64,000 nucleotides of DNA from Pseudomonas sp. Q2-TVG4-2 (GCF_013620795.1 NZ_LGLW01000001.1:682001-746000), one strand, 5' to 3'. Positions 45,217 to 54,774 are shown, counted from the first letter of the stretch. A program made the numbers and translations. Notes: generated by a model not told the origin, from the letters alone.

Positions 45217-45660
45217 ATGTCACCGGAGGAACGAAAACGGCGCGTTCGGCAGCATATCGATCTGAGCTGGTGCAAGGGTCGACTGGCGCTGGCCGAACAG
45301 CTACAGAGCCGTTACTTCAGCTACAAGAGTTCGTTCATCACGCAACCGGTCAACAGCGGCGGCTTCGGCCTGATCGTGCGGGAAATTCGCCAAGCGATGC
45401 CAGACCTCGACGTGGTGGTGGATGAATGCCTCAGCGAAGGCAATCGCGTAGTGACCTCCAGCACCTTGTTTGGCACCCTGGAGAAAACCGTGTTCGGACA
45501 TTCGCCGAGCGGCAAGATCCTCACCGTCGCCGCGATGTCCATCTGGACGCTCAACCCAGGCGGCGACATCGAGGAAATCAACACGCTGTTCGATCTGGAA
45601 AGCGCCCGCAAACAGCTGGGCATGGATAGCCCGATCCCTGTAACGCTGCCACCGAGCTGA
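45217..45660 (+). CDS. SnoaL-like (NTF2-fold) protein
   Basis: A 147-residue protein with the ester-cyclase/SnoaL layout: REIRQAMPDLDVVVDECLSEGNRVVTSSTLFGTLEKTVFGHSPSGKILTVAAMSIWTLNPGGDIEEINTLFD covers the cone-shaped beta-sheet (about 50-130). GGGGAG lies nine bases before the ATG at 45217; an in-frame ATG at 45160 lacks one. Such small proteins are enzymes or binding proteins of many kinds, so the function is unknown. Confidence 0.75.
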   Translation: MSPEERKRRVRQHIDLSWCKGRLALAEQLQSRYFSYKSSFITQPVNSGGFGLIVREIRQAMPDLDVVVDECLSEGNRVVTSSTLFGTLEKTVFGHSPSGKILTVAAMSIWTLNPGGDIEEINTLFDLESARKQLGMDSPIPVTLPPS

Positions 45661-45681
45661 GCCAGGCGGCAGCTGCAGGCA

Positions 45682-46491
45682 TCAGCGGCGCTGCTGGTAC
45701 AGCGGCATCACCTTCGGAATGTTTTCCTGCAGAGCCTCCGTGCGGCTGCCTGATGACGGATGCGTGCTGAGGAATTCCGGTGGCGCCGAGCCACCGGCGG
45801 CCGCCATCTTCTTCCATAAACTGACCGCCGCGTTCGGGTTGTAGCCCGCGCGCGCCGCCAGCTCCAACCCGATCAGATCGGCCTCGTTTTCGTTACTACG
45901 GCTGTTGGGCAACGTCATCAGATACTCGACGCCCATATTCGCCAGCTGCAGACTGCCAGTGCCTACGCCAAAGGCAGAGCCGATCTGCGTCGCCATCTGC
46001 ACGCCATAAGCCTTGGACATAGCCTCTCGGCCATGTTCACGCAACGCATGGGCAATTTCGTGTCCCATTACCGCGGCGATCTCATCGTCGGTCAGGTTCA
46101 ACCTCTCGATAAGCCCGGTGTAGAAAATGATCTTGCCGCCAGGGCCACAGTTGGCATTCAGTTCCGGGCTGTCGATAACGTTGACCTCCCAGTCCCATTG
46201 GGCTGCATCTGGGCGAAATGCCGGCACCTCGGCGATCAGCCGTTGGGCGATGGTATTGACGCGCTTGGTAATCGGGCTGCTTTTCTCGAGCATGCCCTTT
46301 TGCGACGCCTCGCTCAGCGTTTGCTGATAGGACTGGGCGTACATCTGATTGACCTGCTCGGTCGACAACATGCTGAACATGTACTGCTTGCGGTCGACTC
46401 CGACAGCGCCGCCACTGGTGGTATCGACCGCCTGACAACCGGCGAGCGCCGAGGCCGCCAGAAAAAGCACTAAAGAATGCGGCTTGAGCAT
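45682..46491 (-). CDS. M48-family metalloprotease lipoprotein (LoiP-like)
   Basis: A 269-residue envelope protease. The signal peptide ends in ALAGC (lipobox, Cys about 18). The zinc motif is VMGHEIAHALREHGREAMS (HExxH about 142-146), with the third ligand Glu in NENEADLIGLELAARAGYNP (about 201). THPSSGSRTEALQENI is a further M48 hallmark. It probably degrades misfolded outer-membrane proteins, as LoiP/BepA relatives do. GGGAG lies eight bases upstream of the ATG at 46491. Confidence 0.9.
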   Translation of the reverse strand: MLKPHSLVLFLAASALAGCQAVDTTSGGAVGVDRKQYMFSMLSTEQVNQMYAQSYQQTLSEASQKGMLEKSSPITKRVNTIAQRLIAEVPAFRPDAAQWDWEVNVIDSPELNANCGPGGKIIFYTGLIERLNLTDDEIAAVMGHEIAHALREHGREAMSKAYGVQMATQIGSAFGVGTGSLQLANMGVEYLMTLPNSRSNENEADLIGLELAARAGYNPNAAVSLWKKMAAAGGSAPPEFLSTHPSSGSRTEALQENIPKVMPLYQQRR

Positions 46492-46674
46492 GTCGCGTCT
46501 CCCTTGGATTCTGCACCGTATGCTAGAGCGAGCCCGCTTGCCCGGCAACCGGCTGCAACATGTCGCCAACGCAACGCCGGTTGGCAGACAGCGTTGCCGT
46601 CTTCCTCAGCAAGAACTGGCATCGACCCAATACGGCCGCCCCATATCAATACTTTCGATAGCCACTGCCAACGG

Positions 46675-47295
46675 CTAGTTCACTGGCGTCAGACATTCCG
46701 GCGCATCCAGCTTTGGATCGTTGACGAAGGTTGCCAAGGGACGCTCGCGCAGCGCCGGCTGCGGCGCGGTCAGCAGCGCCTGCAGCGCTTCGGGCGGGGT
46801 CTGCGGATCGAGCCACGCGGTCATGCTGGCCTGATCCAGCATCAGCGGCCGCCGCTGATTCGCGGCAGACAGCGTTACCACGGCCGCGCTGAGATAGGTG
46901 TGGCCCGGCACTGGATAGGCTTCCCAGATCGCCGCGAAGTAGATCAGCGAATCCTCTCCGGTCATCCAGTAGGGCCGTTTGCGCGCGGTGCCGCGCCATT
47001 CGTAAAAGCCGTTGGCAGGCAGCACGCCCCGGCGCAAGCGGAAGGCGTCGCGAAACATCGGCTGCTCGGTCAGCGTTTCCGCCCTCGCCTGCGCCGGGGT
47101 CCGGGTTAGGTCGGTGAGCCAGGCTGGAGTCAGCCCCCAGCGCACGCTGCTGAGTTGCAGCTCGTTGTCTGTCTGGCGCAGCAGCAGCACAGAAGCGCCG
47201 GGCGCCAAACTCCAGTGCGGTTGCTGATCCGCAGGGAAACCGGGGAGCGCGGCGAAGGCCGGACTCCAGCGAAACAGGGCATAGCGGCCACACAT
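46675..47295 (-). CDS. SRAP (YedK/HMCES)-family protein, atypical active site
   Basis: A 206-residue protein of the family that forms DNA-protein cross-links with abasic sites in single-stranded DNA. The essential Cys2 (MCGRYALF) and Glu99 (ANGFYEW) are present, with RWGLTPAW and LDPQTPPEAL in place. Two other canonical residues differ: the usual N-A-R-x-E reads QARAE (Gln69), and the usual HDRMP reads NQRRP (Asn146), so the catalytic His is missing. It may be a divergent or impaired member. It is convergent with nothing nearby and has its own promoter region. Confidence 0.88.
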   Translation of the reverse strand: MCGRYALFRWSPAFAALPGFPADQQPHWSLAPGASVLLLRQTDNELQLSSVRWGLTPAWLTDLTRTPAQARAETLTEQPMFRDAFRLRRGVLPANGFYEWRGTARKRPYWMTGEDSLIYFAAIWEAYPVPGHTYLSAAVVTLSAANQRRPLMLDQASMTAWLDPQTPPEALQALLTAPQPALRERPLATFVNDPKLDAPECLTPVN

Positions 47296-47369
47296 GGCAG
47301 AACTCGTTGGGAGGCGGATCGAAAGCAGCGACCTATCGGCGCGGGCGGTAGGCCGCTCATCGGCCCGAA

Positions 47370-47630
47370 TTAGCAGATGAGCTCGCCTGGATAGCTTTCC
47401 GGCTCGTCGCCGGGCAGCGGCTCGGCGCCATTGTACTCAGCGATCAACTGTCGTGCGCGCTCGACCTGGTCATCGGCGACCATCAACCCGAGCAGACCGG
47501 CCGCCGGCAGCTCGCCGACCGCGCCGATCAGGTGCCGCCCGGTCAGGAACACTTCGAGGCCTTCGGCGACCAACATGCCGCGCAGCATCTCGGCTTCTAG
47601 CAAATCACGAGGTTCATACACGCGCTGCAT
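47370..47630 (-). CDS. DUF2007 domain-containing protein
   Basis: An 86-residue protein with the DUF2007 (ferredoxin-like, GlnB-resembling) pattern: RVYEPRDLLEAEMLRGMLVAEGLEVFLTGRHLIGAVGELPAAGLLGLMVADDQVERARQLIAEY. The family is annotated as a putative signal-transducing protein of unknown role. Its ATG (47628-47630) abuts the stop codon of the upstream CPXCG gene, implying coupled translation. Confidence 0.85.
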   Translation of the reverse strand: MQRVYEPRDLLEAEMLRGMLVAEGLEVFLTGRHLIGAVGELPAAGLLGLMVADDQVERARQLIAEYNGAEPLPGDEPESYPGELIC

Positions 47631-47813
47631 CTAGTCATCCTCCCGCAGCACGTCGAGCTGCCAGTCGGTACCATCAGTTCGCAGATCGAACACAATCGGC
47701 CTGCAGCAGACCGGACAATCCTCGATATAGCGCTGATCACCGCCACTTAGATCGAGCAGCGCCTCAACCCCTTCGCCGCAATAGGGGCATTGATAATCCT
47801 GTGATTCCAGCAT
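47631..47813 (-). CDS. CPXCG-motif cysteine-rich protein
   Basis: A 60-residue zinc-ribbon-like protein. The four metal-binding cysteines are in YQCPYCGEGVE (Cys9, Cys12) and EDCPVCCRPIVF (Cys33, Cys36), the CPxCG and CPxCC pairs of this family. The C-terminal segment has LDVLREDD. The role is unknown. It overlaps nothing and leads directly into the DUF2007 gene; the pair is common in pseudomonads. Confidence 0.85.
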   Translation of the reverse strand: MLESQDYQCPYCGEGVEALLDLSGGDQRYIEDCPVCCRPIVFDLRTDGTDWQLDVLREDD

Positions 47814-48063
47814 CAGCGTCTCCTGCGTGACTTGCCGCTATAATCGCCGTCCTTAGTCTGTTGGGGTCGTCCCAGCGCATTACCACCGCAGGGACGAGCC
47901 TGATGGTGCAATACGGCGTGAATCGACTCGCATTGCGAATAACCGGCTCGCTATTGCCCTGCGCTTACCCCGCTTGTGCCGTGCACCGCGTTGAAACATC
48001 AACAGACCTAACTTCGACCCCGAAATGTTTGGGGTTATTCAGTTTCCCCTTACAGAGAGCATG

Positions 48064-49227
48064 ATGGACGAATTCGAAGCCATCCGACCCTACGCCGACG
48101 CTGAAGTCCCTGCCGTGATGGCGCGATTGTTTGCCGACCGGGAGTTCCTCGACATTCTGGCGCACTTTCGCTTTCCACGGCTGGCCGGCCCGATGGGCTG
48201 GATGCTTAAACCTCTTATAGCGCAACGCCTGAAACGCGAGTTCGCCAGCATTCATTCGGTCGACACGCTACAGGCACGGATCGAGATGTACCTCGACCGA
48301 ACCATCGAGCGCGCCACCGATGGCATCACTTATTCAGGGCTGGAGAAATTGCAGCCCGGCTGCGCCTATCTGTTTCTAGCCAACCACCGTGACATTGTGA
48401 TGGATCCGGCTTTCGTCAACTACGCAGTGTTCCAGGCGAAGATGCGCACACCGCGCATCGCCATTGGCGACAACCTGTTGCAGCGGCCATTCGTCAGCGA
48501 CCTGATGCGGCTGAATAAAAGCTTCATCGTACGCCGCTCGGTCACTGGCCGGCGCGAGAAGCTCGCGGCTTATCAGGTGCTTTCCGCCTATATCAACCAC
48601 TCGATTCGCAATGATGGCGAATCGATCTGGATTGCCCAGGCCGAGGGCCGCGCCAAGGACGGTGATGACCGCACCGACTCGGCAATCTTGAAAATGATGC
48701 ACATGAGCCGCAAGGACGAGCCTTTCGCTGAGGCCATGGCGGCGCTGCGGCCAACGCCCGTATCGATCAGCTACGAATATGACCCCTGCGACCAGGCCAA
48801 GGCTCGGGAACTCTACATTCGCGCCAGCACCGGCACATACACCAAGGCGCCGGGGGAGGACGACACCAGCATCGCACTCGGTATCACCGGCTATAAAGGC
48901 CGCGTGCACGTCAACTTCGGCACCCCAATCACCGACGTCCCGGATGATCCCAAGCAGCTCGCAAGCGCGATCGACCGGCAGATTCTCTGCGACTATCGCT
49001 TGTTTCCGGTTAATTATCTGGCGTACGGGATCTGGGACGGACGCGATCCAGAGCTGGCGATACCTGAGCTCACCGAACTGTTCAGCCGGGAGGAAATTGC
49101 GCGTGCCGAGGCCGAATGGGGCAAGCGCCTGGCCGCCTGCCCAAGCGTGCAGCAGCCTTACCTGATCCAACAGTACGCCACACCGGTACGTAATCAGCAC
49201 CGATTGAAGGCAGGCTTGAGCCTCTGA
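48064..49227 (+). CDS. glycerol-3-phosphate/1-acylglycerol acyltransferase-family protein
   Basis: A 387-residue LPLAT enzyme. The H-x4-D motif is LFLANHRDIVMDPAFVNY (about 102-119), motif II is KSFIVRRSVTGRREKL and motif III IAQAEGRAKDGDDRTD (about 197). It lacks an obvious N-terminal membrane span. The start may be the ATG at 48064 (seven bases after GAGAG) or the adjoining ATG at 48061. It resembles conserved pseudomonad acyltransferases of unknown acceptor. Confidence 0.82.
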   Translation: MDEFEAIRPYADAEVPAVMARLFADREFLDILAHFRFPRLAGPMGWMLKPLIAQRLKREFASIHSVDTLQARIEMYLDRTIERATDGITYSGLEKLQPGCAYLFLANHRDIVMDPAFVNYAVFQAKMRTPRIAIGDNLLQRPFVSDLMRLNKSFIVRRSVTGRREKLAAYQVLSAYINHSIRNDGESIWIAQAEGRAKDGDDRTDSAILKMMHMSRKDEPFAEAMAALRPTPVSISYEYDPCDQAKARELYIRASTGTYTKAPGEDDTSIALGITGYKGRVHVNFGTPITDVPDDPKQLASAIDRQILCDYRLFPVNYLAYGIWDGRDPELAIPELTELFSREEIARAEAEWGKRLAACPSVQQPYLIQQYATPVRNQHRLKAGLSL

Positions 49228-49252
49228 TGGTCGAGTGATGCCCGGCAGGCAG

Positions 49253-49531
49253 CTAGATCAGCCGGGTGAGCGCAGAAAGCAGCCAGGCCAGCCCCAGGCT
49301 GCTGAAACCAAAGCCATAGAAGAACCGGTCGATGCGCTGAGTCGCCGCCGCCCCAACCACCTCGACGATCGGTCCACGGGTGCTGGCCGGATGCGCTGAC
49401 TGGCTCGCGAGTTGCTGGCGCCAGCGCGTCGCCAACAGCAACCAGGCACCGCCGAGCGCGATCAGCAACGCCATCGAATTGAGCACAGGGCCGAGGCTGG
49501 CCAGCCCCGAAAAATCGATATTCAGTGACAA
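49253..49531 (-). CDS. small two-helix membrane protein
   Basis: A 92-residue protein. The start is taken as a TTG at 49529-49531, since GGAGGT lies four bases upstream and no good ATG is available. Two hydrophobic segments are visible, LNSMALLIALGGAWLLLATRW (about 17-37) and RFFYGFGFSSLGLAWLLSALTRLI (about 69-92), joined by a polar linker of about 30 residues. I do not recognise a named family. It is convergent with the acyltransferase gene. Confidence 0.65.
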   Translation of the reverse strand: MSLNIDFSGLASLGPVLNSMALLIALGGAWLLLATRWRQQLASQSAHPASTRGPIVEVVGAAATQRIDRFFYGFGFSSLGLAWLLSALTRLI

Positions 49532-49959
49532 CCGAACCTCCACGAAGACCTCAAAGCACCGGCCTTTGAATTGCCAAAAATTCGGCAACGGAGTCTACCG
49601 AAACGCGCCAGCGGGTTCAGCCGCTTCCCGACCAAGCGGAGCGCAACCAAACGATGGCAATTTGCCGGGTATTTGCGCCATTTATGCAGATAGGTGCCGT
49701 CTCGATTGTTGACTATAGTCCCTCCCAGCTTCACCCTCATCTTGCCTCGAACAACCGAAATAGAGCGTGCGCCTGGCTTGAGCAACCAGACGGGACTGCC
49801 GCGGAGTCGAGCAAACGGCAACTTGTGATCGCTGCGTCCCTGACGTGATTTTTACCGGGCCTGCAGCCCGCCACCTTTTTCGTGGAAGTCGCCACTTGCA
49901 AGCGCCGCGCTTACGGCATCGCTTGCAGGAACCAGTTACTGAATCAACAGGACCGAACA
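49532..49959. other. intergenic region upstream of the DUF1329 gene
   Basis: A 428-base gap between divergent genes. It contains an AT-rich patch (49660-49725) with TTGTTGACTATAGT, plausible promoter material, and an inverted pair around 49880-49900 (GTGG...CCAC). No ORF with a ribosome-binding site is seen. Confidence 0.5.
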
Positions 49960-51336
49960 ATGAATAAAAACAAGTTAAAGACGGGGGCCCTCACACTCTC
50001 TTTGCTGGCAAGCGCTCTGCTGGCAAGCGGAGCCCTGGCAGCGGTGTCCGAGTCGGAAGCGGCCAAGCTGGGCGACAGCCTGACGCCCATCGGCGCCGAA
50101 AAGGCCGGTAACGCCGTCGGCACGATTCCCGCCTGGACAGGTGGCTTGCCGCAGGACGCCGCCGGCATTAGCGCCGATGGCTTCGTCAGCGATCCGTATC
50201 CGAACGATAAGCCTAAGTTCACCATCACTGCGCAGAATTTCGAGCAGTACAAGGACAACCTGAGCCCCGGCCAGATCGCCATGCTCAAGCGTTACCCTGA
50301 AACCTATCGTCTGCCGGTCTTCGAGACCCGCCGCAGTGCCGCCGTACCCCAGCGGATCTACGACGCGGCGAAGAAGAATGCGACCCACACCGAATTGGTC
50401 CGCGGCGGCAACGGTCTGGCCAACTTCGACACAGCGGTCGCTTTCCCCCTTCCCCAGAATGGCCTGGAAGTGGTCTGGAACCACACAACGCGCTACCGTG
50501 GTGGCTCAGCCCGTCGAATCGTGGCCCAGGCCACTCCGCAGGTGAATGGCAGCTACAACCTGGTCAAATTCGTCGACGAGGTCGTCTACACGAACACCCT
50601 GCGCGACTACAACGCAGAAAAGCACGGCAACGTCCTGTTCTACTTCAAACAGCAGGTCACCGAACCGTCGCGACTGGCCGGTAACGTCCTCTTGGTCCAC
50701 GAGACCTTGGACCAAGTGAAAGAGCCGCGCATGGCGTGGATCTACAACGCAGGCCAGCGCCGTGTGCGCCGGGCCCCGCAGGTAGCCTACGACGGCCCGG
50801 GTACTGCAGCCGATGGCCTGCGCACCTCCGACAACCTGGACATGTTCAACGGTGCACCGGATCGCTACGACTGGAAACTGGTGGGCAAGAAAGAGATGTA
50901 CATTCCCTACAACTCCTATCGCCTGGATTCGCCGCAGCTGAAATATGACGACATCATCAAGGCGGGCCACATCAATCAGGACCTGACCCGCTACGAGCTG
51001 CACCGCGTCTGGGAAGTAGAGGCGACCTTGAAGAGCGGCGAACGCCATATCTACGCCAAGCGCCACTTCTTCATCGACGAGGACACCTGGCAAGCTGCGG
51101 TCATCGATCACTACGACGGCCGTGACACACTGTGGCGCGTCGCCGAGGCGCACTCCCAGTACTTCTTCAACGTGCAGGTGCCGCTGTATTCGATGGAAAC
51201 CCTGTATGACCTGGTTTCCGGTCGCTACCTGGTGATGGGCATGAAGAATGAGGAAAAGAACCCTTACGTCTACAACTACGAAGCCAACTCCAATCAGTAC
51301 ACCCCGGCGGCCCTGCGTAACTCCGGCGTGCGCTGA
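49960..51336 (+). CDS. DUF1329 domain-containing exported protein
   Basis: A 458-residue periplasmic/outer-membrane-associated protein. The signal peptide (MNKNKLKTGALTLSLLASALLASGALA, cleavage about 27) precedes AVSESEAAKLGDSLTPIGAEKAGNAVGTIPAWTGGLP, the DUF1329 opening. The C-terminal half has WKLVGKKEMYIPYNSYRLDSP and RHFFIDEDTWQAAVIDHYDGRDTLWRVAEAH, resembling the LolB-like beta fold. Relatives often pair with DUF1302 proteins and an RND transporter in hydrophobic-compound export; no such partner is here. A strong terminator follows. Confidence 0.9.
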   Translation: MNKNKLKTGALTLSLLASALLASGALAAVSESEAAKLGDSLTPIGAEKAGNAVGTIPAWTGGLPQDAAGISADGFVSDPYPNDKPKFTITAQNFEQYKDNLSPGQIAMLKRYPETYRLPVFETRRSAAVPQRIYDAAKKNATHTELVRGGNGLANFDTAVAFPLPQNGLEVVWNHTTRYRGGSARRIVAQATPQVNGSYNLVKFVDEVVYTNTLRDYNAEKHGNVLFYFKQQVTEPSRLAGNVLLVHETLDQVKEPRMAWIYNAGQRRVRRAPQVAYDGPGTAADGLRTSDNLDMFNGAPDRYDWKLVGKKEMYIPYNSYRLDSPQLKYDDIIKAGHINQDLTRYELHRVWEVEATLKSGERHIYAKRHFFIDEDTWQAAVIDHYDGRDTLWRVAEAHSQYFFNVQVPLYSMETLYDLVSGRYLVMGMKNEEKNPYVYNYEANSNQYTPAALRNSGVR

Positions 51337-51365
51337 TCCGAGCGCTTAGGGCTATCCGCCCAATG

Positions 51366-51393
51366 GAAACGCCCCGGTCTGACGGGGCGTTTT
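51366..51393 (+). terminator. Rho-independent terminator of the DUF1329 gene
   Basis: AAACGCCCC (51367-51375) pairs with GGGGCGTTT (51384-51392), eight-base loop, continuing into TTTTCGTTT. It lies 30 bases after the stop. Confidence 0.85.
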
Positions 51394-51514
51394 CGTTTGT
51401 GCAGGTGGTAACTGCACTCGATTCTGCCTACGGCCGAGCGACAACCAGGCCGGCGAGGCCTGATTACTCTCCGCGCGCAACACTTCGAGCGCCCTGCAGA
51501 GCGCGCATCGCAAA

Positions 51515-51547
51515 CAAAAAACCCGCATCGAATGCGGGTTTCTTTTT
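51515..51547. terminator. bidirectional terminator, mainly for yajG
   Basis: AACCCGCAT (51520-51528) and ATGCGGGTT (51532-51540) form a nine-base stem. It is flanked by six As on the left and a TCTTTTT run on the right, so it can terminate transcription from either side. It is 17 bases after the YajG-family stop codon. Confidence 0.85.
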
Positions 51548-51563
51548 ACAACCATGGTCGGTC

Positions 51564-52148
51564 TTACTGAGCCAGCACCTGACCGATGTTTTGGTCACGA
51601 AACGCGCGGCTCAGCGCATCGCTCAAGACCTCACTCACCAGTTTGGTGTTGGTCTGCTCGTTCGGCGCCATACCGAAACGCTGATTCAGCGAGGCGCCAT
51701 AACGTCCGGTGTAGCGACGACCGCCGTTCTGCACCTCGACTCGGAACGTTGCGCCGATGGTCGCTTCGGTGACATAGAGTCCTTCCTTCGGCGATTGGTA
51801 TTTCAGCTCGGCAAGCGTCAAGGTCAGCTGCGGAGCATTGTAAGCATTGGGCGACGGTGTGAAGCCGAGCAGGCGAACCGCTGCTTCTGCCTGAGCCTGA
51901 AGTTTGGGCATCACCTTCTCCTTCGGCACGATCACCGCGCTGGTTTCCGGATACAGGCCACCGCGGGTACCCAGTGTCGGAGATGGACGTCCGTCCACCA
52001 CCCGCACCGATACCGGCTGCCCCTGACCGACAGGGTTGATGGTGCCGGTGATTTTCGGAGTTGGATCGAGTTGCTGCGGGCTATGTGCGCAACCGGCCAC
52101 GGCCAGTACCGACACGGCGGCAAGACTGAACAACAGGCGTTTCAGCAT
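51564..52148 (-). CDS. YajG-family lipoprotein
   Basis: A 194-residue outer-membrane lipoprotein with lipobox VAGC (Cys20). VSVRVVDGRPSPTLGTRGGLYPETSAVIVPKEKVMPKLQAQAEAAVRLLGFTPS and a C-terminal ALSRAFRDQNIGQVL identify the YajG family (PF03923), whose function is unknown. GNAT-like enzymatic motifs are absent. Its own terminator follows. Confidence 0.88.
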   Translation of the reverse strand: MLKRLLFSLAAVSVLAVAGCAHSPQQLDPTPKITGTINPVGQGQPVSVRVVDGRPSPTLGTRGGLYPETSAVIVPKEKVMPKLQAQAEAAVRLLGFTPSPNAYNAPQLTLTLAELKYQSPKEGLYVTEATIGATFRVEVQNGGRRYTGRYGASLNQRFGMAPNEQTNTKLVSEVLSDALSRAFRDQNIGQVLAQ

Positions 52149-52417
52149 GCTGTCTTTCTCCAGATTAGGAATGATGGCGCGCAGTATAACCAGCCCCGCA
52201 ACTGCCTGACAGCGGATGCGCTAAAGACCCGTCCGGCAGCGGCAATGTTCCGCGGCAACCGCAATGTGCGATCACGCGTCGAGACCTTCAGGCAGCACAC
52301 CCATGCCACTACTGACTGCCCTGCTCCGGCGCCCTGCCCCGTGCCATTACGTCCTGCTCGATGATCAGCCGATCTTGCCGCACACAACCTATCCAACGCG
52401 TTGCGTTCAGCAGATAT
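52149..52417. other. intergenic region between yajG and mqo terminator
   Basis: About 270 bases (328 to the mqo stop) without a supported gene. It must carry the yajG promoter; no distinct motif stands out. Confidence 0.45.
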
Positions 52418-52454
52418 GAAAAAGCCGCGCGGCTCATGCAAGCAGCGCGGCTTT
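52418..52454 (-). terminator. Rho-independent terminator of mqo
   Basis: On the minus strand AAAGCCGCGC (52445-52454) pairs with GCGCGGCTTT (52421-52430), followed by a T-run (52419-52423). It lies 23 bases after the mqo stop. Confidence 0.85.
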
Positions 52455-52476
52455 GGATACCCCCGGTACGTCTGAC

Positions 52477-53967
52477 CTAGTCGGCCAGCCCCAGACGCTT
52501 GTCGACCATGGCGGTTACGTCACGGTAAACCACCGGATCAGCTCCCAGCACTTTCTCGCGGGCCGGGAAAATCTCGTCAAGCTTGCGGGCCCAATCTTCG
52601 CTCTTGGCCTGCTCGGGGAAGCAGCGCTCAATGAGATCCAGCATGATCGACACGGTGACCGAAGCACCCGGAGACGCACCCAGCAATGCTGCAATGGAAC
52701 CGTCCCGCGCCGACACCAGCTCGGTGCCGAACTGCAGGATGCCGCCTTTCTTCGGATCCTTCTTGATGATCTGTACGCGCTGACCAGCCACTTCTAGGCG
52801 CCAGTCTTCAGCCTTCGCCTCAGGATAGAAGCCACGCAAGGTTTCCAGGCGATCCTCCATGGACTGCCGGACTTCCTTGATCAGGTAGCGGGTCAAGTCC
52901 ATGTTGTCGCGCGCGACGGCCAGCATCGGCTTGAGATTGCTCGGCCGGATCGACATCGGCAGATCGAGTGGCGAGCCATGCTTGAGGAACTTGGTGGTGA
53001 AGCCGGCATAAGGCCCGAACAGGAGCGATTTCTTACCGTCCACGACGCGCGTGTCCAGATGAGGAACGGACATCGGCGGTGCGCCTACGGCGGCCAGACT
53101 GTAGACCTTGGCCTGATGCTGCTTGACGATCTCAGGATTATCGCAGCGCAGCCACTGGCCGCTGACAGGGAAACCGCCGTAGCCCTTGCCTTCTTCGATA
53201 TCCGACATCTGCAGCAGCGGCAAGGCTGCACCGCCCGCGCCGAGGAAGACGAAGCCGGCATCGAGCTCGCGACTGCTGCCGTCACGCGTGTTCTTGATTT
53301 CCAAGCGCCAGCCTTTGCCGTTGCGTTCAAGGCCTGTGACCTTCTGGAAATAGGACATCTTCACGCCCGGCTTGGCCTCGAGATACACCAGCAACTGCCG
53401 AGTCAGCTCACCGAAGTTGACGTCTGTACCGTTCAACGCGCGGGTAGCGGCGATCGGCTCGTCCACCGGGCGGCCCGGCATCATCAACGGCATCCATTCT
53501 TCCATCGTGGCGCGGTCTTCGGTGTAGACCATGTCTTCGAAGGCGTGATGAGTCTTGAGCGCATCGAAGCGGCGCTTGAGATAGTCGATGTTCTTGGCAC
53601 CGCGAACGAAGCTCAGGTGCGGCACGACGTTAAGGAAATCACGAGGGCTGCCGAAGCCTTCGCGGCCCGTCAGGTAGGCCCAGAACTGCTTGGAAACCTC
53701 GAACTGGGTATTGATGGTGACGGCTTTCTTGATGTCGATCGAACCGTCTTTGGTGTCCGGGGTGTAGTTCAGCTCACACAGCCCGGCGTGGCCGGTGCCA
53801 GCATTGTTCCAGGGGTTCGAGCTTTCCACGGCCCCGGATTCTTGTAGTTCAACAATCTCCAGCTTGATGTTGGGATCGAGTTCCTTGAGCAGTACCGCCA
53901 GAGTCGCACTCATGATGCCGGCTCCCACCAGCACCAAATCCACGGCTTCGCTATCGTGTTGCGTCAT
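52477..53967 (-). CDS. mqo: malate:quinone oxidoreductase
   Basis: FAD-dependent, membrane-associated enzyme oxidising malate to oxaloacetate and reducing quinone. The 496 residues start [32 protein letters not shown] (dinucleotide-binding motif 12-25), with [24 protein letters not shown] and [20 protein letters not shown] as Mqo hallmarks. GGAG is about nine bases upstream of the ATG at 53967; a second in-frame ATG lies 21 bases earlier. Positionally it matches PA4640 (mqoB). Confidence 0.95.
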   Translation of the reverse strand: MTQHDSEAVDLVLVGAGIMSATLAVLLKELDPNIKLEIVELQESGAVESSNPWNNAGTGHAGLCELNYTPDTKDGSIDIKKAVTINTQFEVSKQFWAYLTGREGFGSPRDFLNVVPHLSFVRGAKNIDYLKRRFDALKTHHAFEDMVYTEDRATMEEWMPLMMPGRPVDEPIAATRALNGTDVNFGELTRQLLVYLEAKPGVKMSYFQKVTGLERNGKGWRLEIKNTRDGSSRELDAGFVFLGAGGAALPLLQMSDIEEGKGYGGFPVSGQWLRCDNPEIVKQHQAKVYSLAAVGAPPMSVPHLDTRVVDGKKSLLFGPYAGFTTKFLKHGSPLDLPMSIRPSNLKPMLAVARDNMDLTRYLIKEVRQSMEDRLETLRGFYPEAKAEDWRLEVAGQRVQIIKKDPKKGGILQFGTELVSARDGSIAALLGASPGASVTVSIMLDLIERCFPEQAKSEDWARKLDEIFPAREKVLGADPVVYRDVTAMVDKRLGLAD

Positions 53968-54293
53968 TAACGCGTTCTCCAGAATCACAGCATTAAACTG
54001 TCACGACCGCAGTACGCAATCGCGTAGAACCACCAGCCAGGCGGCTAGAAACGGAGGAGGTCTCTATACCGCTGCTCGGGCTTGTGCCCGAAGGCAGGCA
54101 TCTCAGGATGCCGGCCCGCTGTCGGGAGAACGGCTTTTGGCCTTCTCCCTCTCGCTCCGATGTATCCCGGAGCTGGGCGACAGGCCGGGGCTCTACGGGA
54201 CACGTGCAGCGAGAAAATCGATTGTGGCTATCGGTTGCTCAGCCAGTACATCAGCGATGCGTGCCTCGGCGGCCTTCCTCCGAGGGCAATGAA
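53968..54293. other. intergenic region upstream of mqo
   Basis: A 326-base gap between mqo and the PA4642-type gene, both on the minus strand. It holds small hairpins such as GCTCGGGC...GCCCGA (54077-54092). No gene with a ribosome-binding site is supported. It presumably contains the mqo promoter. Confidence 0.45.
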
Positions 54294-54581
54294 TCAGCCG
54301 CGGGCGGCCTTGATCAGCTCGATGTAGGGCTCTGCCTGGCGCTGGTCGGCAATCAGGGCAACGAAATCCTGTCCCTTGGCATCCTTCGCGTTCAGATCGA
54401 ATCCGGCTTCGACAAAGAATCCGAGAAAACGCTCGAAATCATCGACCCGTAAACCTCGATAGGCCTTGATCAGCTTGTGCAGCGATGGCGGTGTCTCGTC
54501 AGCCGGTTCCGGCTCGAGAAACAACTTGATCGATTCATCACTGACTTCTTCGCCGATCACCTTCTTCTTGTCTTTGCGCAT
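54294..54581 (-). CDS. PA4642-family protein
   Basis: A 95-residue acidic protein: MRKDKKKVIGEEVSDESIKLFLEPEPADETPPSLHKLIKAYRGLRVDDFERFLGFFVEAGFDLNAKDAKGQDFVALIADQRQAEPYIELIKAA, broken here by family comparison into an acidic N-terminus and a helical core. I recall PA4642 as a conserved uncharacterised pseudomonad protein near mqoB (PA4640). GGAG lies five bases before the ATG. The function is unknown. Confidence 0.75.
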   Translation of the reverse strand: MRKDKKKVIGEEVSDESIKLFLEPEPADETPPSLHKLIKAYRGLRVDDFERFLGFFVEAGFDLNAKDAKGQDFVALIADQRQAEPYIELIKAARG

Positions 54582-54774
54582 GGTTTCTCCGGTCCGACGG
54601 GCCTTACGGGGGCGGCAGTTTACTCCGCGAGGCGAGCGCACTCAACGCGCCAGAAGCGCTTGCGACCAAGGTCGTACGCGAAAAACCATAATTTGGCGGC
54701 GATAGTGAGCTCGGGGAAAGCTCGCCGCGGGGCCTGTGCTTATACTTGCGCTTCGCATACAAGGAGCGGTCTGC

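Noticed and set aside
53968-54293. Plus-strand frames upstream of the PA4642-type gene
   Set aside because: They lack ribosome-binding sites, overlap the minus-strand gene and have no recognisable product.
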